Positions 1 to 5,302 of a stretch of DNA of 5,302 nucleotides are shown here, in pieces. Source of the stretch: Bacteroidales bacterium 45-6 (GTDB taxonomy: Bacteria > Bacteroidota > Bacteroidia > Bacteroidales > Dysgonomonadaceae). The stretch is from positions 1 to 5,302 of the forward strand of contig MKRS01000715.1 in NCBI GenBank assembly GCA_001897035.1, given 5' to 3'. The position numbers and the translations under genes are program-made. Below the pieces are notes generated by a model that worked only from the letters and a program-made list of their open reading frames with translations, made no database searches and was not told the origin of the DNA. Every line of letters starts with the position of its first letter. Within the stretch, counting starts at the first letter, position 1.

Positions 1-501
1 TTCCTTACCCGATATTTCGATCTCGGCACGGCCACGGTTTTCATTTTTGCTGTCGATGAACTCTGCAAAAATTTTCACGGGCTTGTCGCCATAGGCGCGG
101 GCATATACCGAAAACTTGTATTTCTCGTCCTTTTTAATTCCGATTCCTTTGAAACCTTCGTTGACAAGCCCCGTCCCGGTCAACAATTCAAACTTGTTGG
201 TCAGGCGAACGTAATGCGGGTTGCGGTCAAAAGGACCGCCCTTGTCCTGCACGCTCACCAAGCCGTAGGCTGTCCATCCGGTGAGAGGCGCATTGGTGAA
301 GTCGAACGAACGGTTTTTAATCAATTCTGCATACAATCCGCCGTCGGCCCCAAAATTTATATCCTCGAAGAAGATGCCATACATGTCGGGCTGAATAGGC
401 ACGCCAGGCTTTTTGGCATCGACCACGAAGGTATAATCCTGCGCTATGGAAGAAACTGACATAGAAGCCAATATGGCTAAACTTAAAAATATTCTTTTCA
501 T
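1..501 (-). CDS. Alpha-L-arabinofuranosidase, GH51 family, exported (N-terminal 167 residues; 3' end beyond window)
   Basis: This gene probably encodes a glycoside hydrolase that removes terminal alpha-L-arabinofuranosyl residues from arabinan, arabinoxylan or derived oligosaccharides. The ATG at 501-499 opens a frame that stays open to base 1. Residues 1-20 look like a type I signal peptide: Lys2-Arg3, a hydrophobic stretch, then Ser-Ile-Ala before Gln21, so export to the periplasm or beyond is expected. Residues 38-68 carry the N-terminal GH51 block: PDMYGIFFEDINFGADGG followed by LYAELIKNRSFDF, the form seen in Bacteroides-type and eukaryotic enzymes. From about residue 69 on (GW, NPHYVRLT, then KYKFSVYARA) the sequence resembles the beta-sandwich, CBM4/9-like insertion found in this subgroup; that domain call is tentative. 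The catalytic acid/base and nucleophile glutamates lie outside the window, so activity cannot be judged. It follows the symporter by 137 bp, with no Shine-Dalgarno-like sequence and an A/T-rich start region. Its place after araA, araB and the importer supports arabinose release as its role. Confidence 0.9.
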   Translation of the reverse strand, partial: MKRIFLSLAILASMSVSSIAQDYTFVVDAKKPGVPIQPDMYGIFFEDINFGADGGLYAELIKNRSFDFTNAPLTGWTAYGLVSVQDKGGPFDRNPHYVRLTNKFELLTGTGLVNEGFKGIGIKKDEKYKFSVYARAYGDKPVKIFAEFIDSKNENRGRAEIEISGKE

Positions 502-520
502 AATCGAATATAAATTAATT

Positions 521-555
521 AGCTGTCAGCCGTTAGCCGATAGCTCATAGCCGGT
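521..555. repeat. 7-nt tandem array, five degenerate units (left half of inverted pair)
   Basis: The + strand reads AGCTGTC, AGCCGTT, AGCCGAT, AGCTCAT, AGCCGGT, giving five consecutive units with a strict 7-nt period and consensus AGCYGNT. The unit AGC is constant in all five. Bases 528-545 form the left arm of the inverted repeat with 592-609. The array lies 20 bp upstream of the GH51 start codon in transcription terms. I do not know a named repeat family with this unit. Confidence 0.8.
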
Positions 556-609
556 ATGTTTTTGAAAAGAAACGATCCGCTAAGTGCCAAAAGCTATCAG
601 CTAACAGCT
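528..609 (-). repeat. Long inverted repeat (18-bp stem, 46-nt loop) before the GH51 gene
   Basis: Bases 528-545 match the reverse complement of 592-609 at 16 of 18 positions. In the operon's minus-strand RNA, both differences become G-U wobbles, so all 18 positions can pair. In a plus-strand RNA they would be A-C mismatches. The loop is 46 nt (546-591). The 3' side is followed by mixed A/T sequence rather than a U-run, so it is not a classic intrinsic terminator. Possible effects are RNA stability, partial attenuation or processing between the symporter and the GH51 gene, all inference. Confidence 0.75.
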
Positions 610-627
610 AAAATTGCTATTTGCTAT
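589..627. repeat. 7-nt repeats, right half: three AGCT-ending units plus two TTGCTAT copies
   Basis: The + strand reads AAAAGCT, ATCAGCT, AACAGCT at 589-609, in opposite orientation to the array at 521-555. Then come four bases and two perfect tandem copies of TTGCTAT at 614-620 and 621-627. The shared core is GCT/AGC. The same 7-nt spacing in both halves indicates one array whose halves face each other, rather than two unrelated repeats. Confidence 0.75.
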
Positions 628-638
628 TGGATAAGAAA

Positions 639-2384
639 TTACCAGAAGTACCAGTAAAACAAACCACAAAGAACCACTACTCCAAGTGAGGCGATAACGT
701 CCCACTTGCTCCAGCTCTGTTTGATAAGCTTTTTGTAGTCGCCAGTGAAAGTGATAGCGTCTATCTGCTGAGCGGTTGGCTTCGGTGTGAAGAAAGACAC
801 CACCACCATCAGCAACATGATAAAGACAAGCAACCAGATTTCAAAAATAAGCCAGTTGGTATGCCAGAACCAATGAGTAGATTCCCAGAACCAGCCGGTC
901 ATCGTGTCCTTGCCTGTATTGGTAAAGATGTTGGTGAGCAAACGTGCCATACCAATCAAGAAACCAATAATCAAGCCAGCTTCACCTGCCTTAGGTGTAA
1001 TTTTCTTGGAAAATATACCCATTACGAACACTGCCACCATAGCAGGTGCTAATAGCGACTGGATACCTTGTAGGTAGGAATAAAGGCTACCCAAGCTCAT
1101 CATGACCGGTATCCATATAATTCCAAGTACCACCACTACGATGGTTGCAATACGGCCTACTAATACATAACGGGCTTCGCTCTTGCCCTTGAACATCGGT
1201 TTGTAGAAATCTTCGGTAAACAAGGTGGCACAGGAGTTGAAGAATGCCGCCAAAGAGGCAACCAGCGCGGATATAAACCCGATGGTGACAATCCCTTTCA
1301 CACCTGCAGGCAACACAAATTTAACCATGGAGCCAAAGGCAGTATCGGGATCAGTGAGTGTAAATCCGCTATCGGGACGGGCCGACAACGCAGCCGCAAT
1401 CATACCCGGAATCAAGAACATAAACACCGGAAGCAATTTGAAATAACCGGCAGCAATAGTTCCTCTGCGGGCACGCTTCATCACCACATCGTTGGCCTCG
1501 CCTTTTGTTTGTCCAAGCACACGTTGCACGATGTGCTGGTCGGTGCACCAATACCAGAAGCCAATAATAGATGCTCCGATAAATACCCAAAATCCGGGAT
1601 ATTCATCATACATCGGGTCACCCGTTTCGAAGTGGAACATGTGGTTTGTACCATAAGCATGACCATCTGCACCTACTCCCAAACTTCTGGCATAATCCAT
1701 CATGGCAGTCCAGCCGTGAGCAATATTGCCATCACCAAGAGCACTCAGCCCCAAGAAAAGCACAAGGAATGAACCTATAATAAGAATCGGAGTCTGAATG
1801 GCCGAGAGGGTCATTACCCCTTTCATACCTCCCAAAACTGTAAAAATACCAGTCAACACGATCAAGCCGATAGCTCCATACCAGAAAGGCAAGCCAAGCA
1901 AACTTTCCATGAAAATACCACCCGTGAAGGCAGTCACACTCACCTTAGTCAAGATGTAGGCAATCAGCGTAATGATCGACAACCACGAACCCGTGCGGGG
2001 TGTGTAGCGATTTTTCAGGAAGTCGGGCATCGTGATGATTTTCCCGAGCTTGTTGTTCATCAATTGATAGAACGGCACGAAAAGCCAGCCCAGAATCAAA
2101 ATCATCCAGCCTTGCATCTCCCAGTGAGCCATGCCAACACCGTTCTTTGCTCCTGTGCCGGCAAGACCGACGAGGTGTTCAGAACCAATGTTTGCTGCAA
2201 AAATAGCCGCACCGATGATATACCACGGTTCGCCTTTGCCAAACAAGTAATCTTCACTGTTTGCACCTTGCTGCAAACGCTTGTCTTTCTGTATCGAACG
2301 CCATACGGCCCACGCCACAGCCAAAATCCCGACTATGATAATCACCCAGTCGAGCCAAATAAATTCATGTGAATTCCAATTCAT
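639..2384 (-). CDS. SGLT-like sodium:solute symporter (SSS family), probable L-arabinose importer
   Basis: This is a complete 581-residue inner-membrane cotransporter with about 14 hydrophobic segments, starting near residues 10-30 and ending with 561-581. Compared from memory with human SGLT1 and Vibrio vSGLT, all the main SGLT1 sugar-contact residues have counterparts: Asn65 and His70 (NIGSEHLVG), Glu89 (HWEMQG), Tyr278 and Trp279 (YWCTDQHIVQRVLG), Lys316 (GYFKLLP) and Gln439 (YLQGIQS). The family motif LGGMKGV is at 184-190. At the Na2 sodium site, Ala63, Ile66, Ala373 and Ser377 match the expected pattern, but Ala376 stands where vSGLT has Ser364. The family assignment is firm. L-arabinose as substrate is inferred from its place between araB and an arabinofuranosidase; galactose or glucose cannot be excluded by sequence. 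The ATG at 2384 is preferred: it lies 22 bp after the araB stop and gives a normal short N-terminus before the first helix. No Shine-Dalgarno-like sequence is present. It is very probably cotranscribed with araB. Confidence 0.95.
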   Translation of the reverse strand: MNWNSHEFIWLDWVIIIVGILAVAWAVWRSIQKDKRLQQGANSEDYLFGKGEPWYIIGAAIFAANIGSEHLVGLAGTGAKNGVGMAHWEMQGWMILILGWLFVPFYQLMNNKLGKIITMPDFLKNRYTPRTGSWLSIITLIAYILTKVSVTAFTGGIFMESLLGLPFWYGAIGLIVLTGIFTVLGGMKGVMTLSAIQTPILIIGSFLVLFLGLSALGDGNIAHGWTAMMDYARSLGVGADGHAYGTNHMFHFETGDPMYDEYPGFWVFIGASIIGFWYWCTDQHIVQRVLGQTKGEANDVVMKRARRGTIAAGYFKLLPVFMFLIPGMIAAALSARPDSGFTLTDPDTAFGSMVKFVLPAGVKGIVTIGFISALVASLAAFFNSCATLFTEDFYKPMFKGKSEARYVLVGRIATIVVVVLGIIWIPVMMSLGSLYSYLQGIQSLLAPAMVAVFVMGIFSKKITPKAGEAGLIIGFLIGMARLLTNIFTNTGKDTMTGWFWESTHWFWHTNWLIFEIWLLVFIMLLMVVVSFFTPKPTAQQIDAITFTGDYKKLIKQSWSKWDVIASLGVVVLCGLFYWYFW

Positions 2385-2406
2385 AAAATCTGATTGTATT
2401 TAAGAT

Positions 2407-4074
2407 TTAAGTAAACAGTTGTTGTTCAGTAAATTTACCAAGAGACTGGTATTTTTTATACAATTCGAGATACACCTTGTGATTTTCTTCATTCGGATAG
2501 AATTCTGAAGCAAATCCTTGTCCCATCGCTTTTTGAGCGGCTTCCACATTTGGATACACGCCTGCAACTACGGCTGCAAACATGGATGCGCCAAATGCGC
2601 AAGCCTGTTCGGAGCGAGCTACCTTGATAGGCATTCCCAACACATCGGCCAAGGTCTGCATAACGAAAGGAGACTTCAACGAAATTCCCCCGATACCGAT
2701 CACCGAGTCGATCTCAATGCCGTTTTCCAGAAACCTGTCCACAATGGCTTTCGATCCAAACGCTGTGGCTTCCACCAACGCGCGGAAAATCAACGGAGCC
2801 GAGCTTCCGAGGTTCAAGCCCGTAATCGTGCCTTTCACCAGCTGGCTGGCATCAGGCGTGCGGCGGCCATTCATCCAATCGATAGCGAGCACCGAGCTCT
2901 CGCCGGCAGGAACTTTCACAGCCTCTTCGGCCAATGCGGGAATAATACTGTCGAGCGTTTCCTCAATTAGTTTTTCTTTCGTATTCTCATCGATCAAAGC
3001 TGTTTTTGCCAAAATATTATCGATTGGCCAAGCCAGTACTTTTTTGAACCAGGCATAGATGTCGCCGAATCCCGATTGTCCGGCTTCCAAACCAATGTAG
3101 CCAGGAATAACAGATCCGTCAACCTGCCCGCAGATTCCGGGAATCAACTTGTGCTTCATGTCTTCGTAAGAAGCCACCATGATGTCGCAAGTGGAAGTTC
3201 CAATCACGCGAACAAACGATTTGGGTTTGATTTCAGCACCCACAGCACCCATGTGGCAGTCAAAAGCACCGACGCCCACCTTCACATTGGTTGTAAGGCC
3301 GAGACGTTCTGCCCATTCGGGAGTAAGATTCCCTACGGCCACGTCGCTGGTGTACGTATCTTCATACAGATTGGCACGGTATCCTTTCAGCAGGGGTTCG
3401 ATGGCTACCAAGAATTCTTCGGAAGGAAGCCCACCCCACTCTTTCAGCCACATCGCCTTATGTCCAGCCGAACAACGTCCTCGAACGATTTTGTCGGGAG
3501 CAGTAGTTCCTGTAATCAAAGCGGGCATCCAGTCGCAATGTTCCACCCAGCTGTGCGCTTCACTGCGGATCGATTCGTCTTCGCGAAGCACGTGAGCGAT
3601 CTTTGCCCACACCCATTCGCTGGAATAGATTCCACCTTCGTAAGCTGTGTAGTCCACATCCCAAGTTGCAGCCAGTTCGTTGATCCGGGCTGCTTCCTTG
3701 ATAGCTGTGTGATCCTTCCAGAGGACAAACATAGCATTCGGGTTTTCAGCAAACTCCGGGCGAAGTGCCAACACTTGCCCGTCCTTGTCTATCAACGCAG
3801 GAGTGGATCCTGTGGTATCAAACGAAATGCCGACAACATTTTCAGCTACACCTTTCGGAGATTTGCTCAAAGCCTCTTTTACAGATTCTTCAAGCCCTTC
3901 GACATAGTCAAGCGGATGTTGGCGGTATTGGTTTTTCAATGGCTGGCAATATTTGCCGTCTTTCCATCTTTTGTAGTATTTTACGGCGGAAGCCACTTCT
4001 TTTCCGGTCTCGGCTTCCACGATCAGGGCACGACAAGAGTCGGAGCCATAATCAAGACCTATAACGTATTTCAT
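2407..4074 (-). CDS. araB: L-ribulokinase AraB (FGGY carbohydrate kinase family)
   Basis: AraB phosphorylates L-ribulose with ATP to L-ribulose 5-phosphate in the cytoplasm, the second step of the isomerase route for arabinose. The 555 residues match the family's usual length. The N-terminus (GLDYGSDSCRAL, residues 6-17) is the phosphate-binding strand typical of AraB, and the following YYKRWKDGKYC, NQYRQHP and DYVEG stretches match the E. coli enzyme. Residues 269-281 (GAFDCHMGAVGAE) hold the presumed catalytic base Asp272, followed by VIGTSTCDI at 290-298. The second FGGY signature begins at Gly462 (GGISLKSPF), and EQACAFGASMFAA at 489-501 completes the ATP-side domain. No key residue is missing and there is no frameshift. 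The start ATG at 4074 places the first beta-strand immediately at the N-terminus, as in relatives. It is separated from araA by 108 bp holding a strong inverted repeat and from the symporter by 22 bp, so tighter coupling to the symporter is likely. Confidence 0.97.
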   Translation of the reverse strand: MKYVIGLDYGSDSCRALIVEAETGKEVASAVKYYKRWKDGKYCQPLKNQYRQHPLDYVEGLEESVKEALSKSPKGVAENVVGISFDTTGSTPALIDKDGQVLALRPEFAENPNAMFVLWKDHTAIKEAARINELAATWDVDYTAYEGGIYSSEWVWAKIAHVLREDESIRSEAHSWVEHCDWMPALITGTTAPDKIVRGRCSAGHKAMWLKEWGGLPSEEFLVAIEPLLKGYRANLYEDTYTSDVAVGNLTPEWAERLGLTTNVKVGVGAFDCHMGAVGAEIKPKSFVRVIGTSTCDIMVASYEDMKHKLIPGICGQVDGSVIPGYIGLEAGQSGFGDIYAWFKKVLAWPIDNILAKTALIDENTKEKLIEETLDSIIPALAEEAVKVPAGESSVLAIDWMNGRRTPDASQLVKGTITGLNLGSSAPLIFRALVEATAFGSKAIVDRFLENGIEIDSVIGIGGISLKSPFVMQTLADVLGMPIKVARSEQACAFGASMFAAVVAGVYPNVEAAQKAMGQGFASEFYPNEENHKVYLELYKKYQSLGKFTEQQLFT

Positions 4075-4095
4075 GATTCAATTAGTAGATTTGAA

Positions 4096-4135
4096 AATAT
4101 GCCGATGCGATAATGTGCCAATATGCCAATTTATT
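4096..4135. repeat. 8-nt tandem array, left half (AATATGCC-type units)
   Basis: The + strand splits cleanly into AATATGCC, GATGCGAT, AATGTGCC, AATATGCC and AATTTATT. Units 1 and 4 are identical, unit 3 differs by one base, and units 2 and 5 are degenerate. The units keep an exact 8-nt register across 40 bp. Together with the opposed units at 4142-4177 they create the hairpin at 4112-4161. Confidence 0.8.
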
Positions 4136-4161
4136 CAATCAAATTGGCACACTGGCATATT
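4112..4161 (-). repeat. Strong inverted repeat (21-bp stem, 8-nt loop) between araA and araB
   Basis: Bases 4112-4132 match the reverse complement of 4141-4161 at 18 of 21 positions, with an 8-nt loop (4133-4140). In the minus-strand operon RNA, two of the three differences become G-U wobbles and one remains A-C, giving 20 possible pairs of 21. In a plus-strand RNA, one is G-U and two are A-C. Its place just after the araA stop suggests it could stabilise the 3' end of araA message or lower downstream expression of araB. No U-run follows, so it is unlikely to be a complete intrinsic terminator. The function is inference. Confidence 0.8.
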
Positions 4162-4177
4162 GCTTTATTGGCACATT
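4142..4177. repeat. 8-nt tandem array, right half (AATTGGCA-type units)
   Basis: The + strand splits into AATTGGCA, CACTGGCA, TATTGCTT, TATTGGCA and a final CATT, again in exact 8-nt register. The units are the reverse-complement type of those at 4096-4135. Bases 4167-4177 are a perfect 11-bp complement of 4112-4122, so the left arm has two possible partners. The right end of the array comes within 5 bp of the araA stop codon. Confidence 0.8.
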
Positions 4178-4182
4178 CGTAA

Positions 4183-5302
4183 TTATTGCAATGCCTTGTT
4201 TAACATGTAATAGACTTCGTTGTTGCGCAAATCCTGACGGAACTGACGGATCGTGGTATCCTTGTCGATAATAAGCAATTCGATGTCTGCAATTTCGGCA
4301 TAGTCTTCCAACATTTCTGTTGTCACAGCAAACGAGAAGCTGGAGTGGTGCGTTCCACCGGCAAGAATCCAGGCTCCTGCTCCGATCTCGAAGTTAGGCA
4401 TCGGTTTCCACAATGCGCAAGCCACCGGAAGCTTAGGCAAAGCTTGGGGTTCGTACACTTCCACTTCGTTCACGATCATGCGGAAACGGTTGCCCATGTC
4501 CACGATGGTGGCAGCCACCCCTTCGCCTTTGTGCGCCTGGAACACGAGACGGGCACAAACGCCGGCATCGCCGATTCCCAAGAAATGCACTTCCATGCGG
4601 GGCTTCACACCTGTAATTTCAGGGTTGATTTCCAACATGTGCGATTGGAGGATGGTGCTATTTTCGCCGTCAAAGTTCAAGGTGTAATCTTCCAAGAAAG
4701 ATTGTCCGCCGGGAAGACCTTGTCCCATCACCCACATGGTGCGAACCAATGCGGCAGATTTCCAGTCGCCTTCGGCTCCGAATCCGTAGCCTTCGGCCAT
4801 CAAACGTTGCGAAGCGAATCCCATCAGCTGGCTCATTCCTTCCAATTCGTTGAAGCTGGTGGTGAAAGCTTTTGCTCCCTTGTCTTGCAAGAAGCGGCGA
4901 AGGCCTATTTCCTGGGCAGCGGCAGCACGAACTACCTGGTATTTTTCCGTTCCTTTTTTGCAATCTGCGGCAAAATCGTATATTTTTTCGTATTCGGCCA
5001 CCAACGCATCGATTTCAGCATCGGTCACTGCGTTCACGTAAGGAACCAACTTAGCAATGGGAGCATTGTCCACATGGTATCCGAGACGGATTTCGGCTTC
5101 CACTTTGTCGCCGTCAGTAACGGCTACGTTGTTCATGTTGTCGCCGAAACGGATGATGAGCAAGTCTTGAGAATCTGCCCATCCGGCGCATACACGTTGC
5201 CAATCAGCAATTTTTTTCTGGGTTGCTTCGTCTTTCCAGTAGCCAACCACCACTTTACACGGCTTGCGCAAACGGCTCGTGATGTGTCCAAATTCGCGGG
5301 GA
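4183..5302 (-). CDS. araA: L-arabinose isomerase AraA (partial: N-terminus beyond window)
   Basis: AraA interconverts L-arabinose and L-ribulose in the cytoplasm, the first catabolic step, usually with a manganese-type divalent metal. The frame is open to the window edge. The first complete codon is 5301-5299, giving 372 visible residues that begin PREFGHITSRLRKPCKVVVG, the counterpart of the E. coli REFGFIGARMR region. About 129 N-terminal residues are therefore missing, for a total near 500, normal for the family. The catalytic and metal-site residues match E. coli Glu306 (codon 4771-4773, AEGDWK), Glu333 (4690-4692, FLEDYT), His350 (4639-4641, QSHMLE) and His450 (second His of GGTHHSS, 4345-4347). 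The spacings Glu306-Glu333 (27) and Glu333-His350 (17) are identical to E. coli, and LPKLPVA and AWILAGG are also conserved. The protein looks fully functional. It is the first visible gene of the operon in transcription order. The true start and any promoter are upstream of the window. Confidence 0.97.
   Translation of the reverse strand, partial: PREFGHITSRLRKPCKVVVGYWKDEATQKKIADWQRVCAGWADSQDLLIIRFGDNMNNVAVTDGDKVEAEIRLGYHVDNAPIAKLVPYVNAVTDAEIDALVAEYEKIYDFAADCKKGTEKYQVVRAAAAQEIGLRRFLQDKGAKAFTTSFNELEGMSQLMGFASQRLMAEGYGFGAEGDWKSAALVRTMWVMGQGLPGGQSFLEDYTLNFDGENSTILQSHMLEINPEITGVKPRMEVHFLGIGDAGVCARLVFQAHKGEGVAATIVDMGNRFRMIVNEVEVYEPQALPKLPVACALWKPMPNFEIGAGAWILAGGTHHSSFSFAVTTEMLEDYAEIADIELLIIDKDTTIRQFRQDLRNNEVYYMLNKALQ

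Larger units (their letters stand above)
502..638. other. Intergenic gap between symporter and GH51 gene, occupied by short-period repeats
   Basis: This 137-bp gap is much longer than the 22-bp gap between araB and the symporter. It holds no plausible ORF. Most of it is built from short repeats: five 7-nt units at 521-555, three opposed 7-nt units at 589-609, and two perfect copies of TTGCTAT at 614-627. I see no convincing Bacteroidetes promoter (TTTG, about 20 bp, then TAnnTTTG) and no hairpin followed by a T-run, so read-through from the symporter into the GH51 gene is the simplest reading. That reading is inference. Confidence 0.7.
4075..4182. other. araA-araB intergenic gap, occupied by an 8-nt-period repeat array
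   Basis: This 108-bp gap holds no ORF. About 80 bp of it (4096-4177) consist of units with an 8-nt period: TGCC-bearing units on the left and TGGCA-bearing units on the right, facing each other. No Shine-Dalgarno-like sequence precedes araB; the start region is A/T-rich, as is usual in Bacteroidetes. I see no promoter match convincing enough to annotate. Confidence 0.7.

Noticed and set aside
505..512. Bacteroidetes -7 promoter element (TATATTCG, minus strand) before the GH51 gene
   Set aside because: It matches TAnnTTTG at all but one position but lies only 3 bp from the start codon, so transcription would begin inside the coding sequence, and no TTTG element sits at the right distance.
2518..3058. 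Overlapping plus-strand open frames of 150 and 158 codons opposite araB
   Set aside because: Both are antisense to conserved kinase sequence, including the second FGGY signature region, and overlap each other in different frames. They are shadows of araB.
3076..4113. Long plus-strand open frame (345 codons) opposite araB
   Set aside because: It lies wholly antisense to a well-conserved araB apart from its last 39 bases, has low-complexity Ser/Cys/His/Phe-rich composition and matches no family I recognise. Its length is explained by the codon bias of araB suppressing stops on the opposite strand.
4112..4161. Rho-independent terminator after araA
   Set aside because: The stem is strong but A/T-rich, and no run of U follows on the minus strand. 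araB and the symporter continue directly, so a full stop to transcription is unlikely; partial attenuation remains possible.
4096..4177. CRISPR-like array
   Set aside because: The units are 8 nt, contiguous, degenerate and inverted between halves, with no spacers.
5269..5271. TTG as a possible start codon for a shorter isomerase
   Set aside because: The frame continues upstream to the window edge and encodes the conserved REFGHITSR segment of AraA just before this codon. It is an internal leucine.

Overview
The window is one minus-strand block of an L-arabinose utilisation operon from a member of the Bacteroidetes, most likely the order Bacteroidales. The evidence for this placement is the gene content and order, the absence of Shine-Dalgarno-like sequence before every visible start codon, A/T-rich start regions, and protein sequences that read like Bacteroidales versions. 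The placement below phylum is inference.

Reading in the direction of transcription (from base 5302 down to base 1), the genes are: (1) araA, L-arabinose isomerase, lacking roughly its first 129 residues because it runs off the window; (2) a 108-bp gap filled by an inverted array of 8-nt-period repeats; (3) araB, L-ribulokinase, complete; (4) a 22-bp gap; (5) a complete SGLT-like sodium:solute symporter, probably the L-arabinose importer; (6) a 137-bp gap filled by a different, 7-nt-period repeat array, also arranged as an inverted pair; (7) the N-terminal 167 residues of an exported GH51 alpha-L-arabinofuranosidase, which runs off the other end.

Together the genes describe a short pathway. 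The exported arabinofuranosidase releases L-arabinose from arabinan or arabinoxylan oligosaccharides. The symporter brings it across the inner membrane with sodium. AraA converts it to L-ribulose and AraB phosphorylates this to L-ribulose 5-phosphate. The epimerase (araD) that would send it to D-xylulose 5-phosphate is not in the window and may lie beyond either end. No regulator gene, recognised operator, RNA gene, insertion sequence or CRISPR array is visible.

The genes are ordinary and well conserved. The least expected structure is in the two long intergenic gaps: each holds short-period repeats in two opposed halves that would fold into a long hairpin in the operon's own RNA, with two different repeat units (8 nt and 7 nt). 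I do not recognise a named family for either and cannot search for copies elsewhere.
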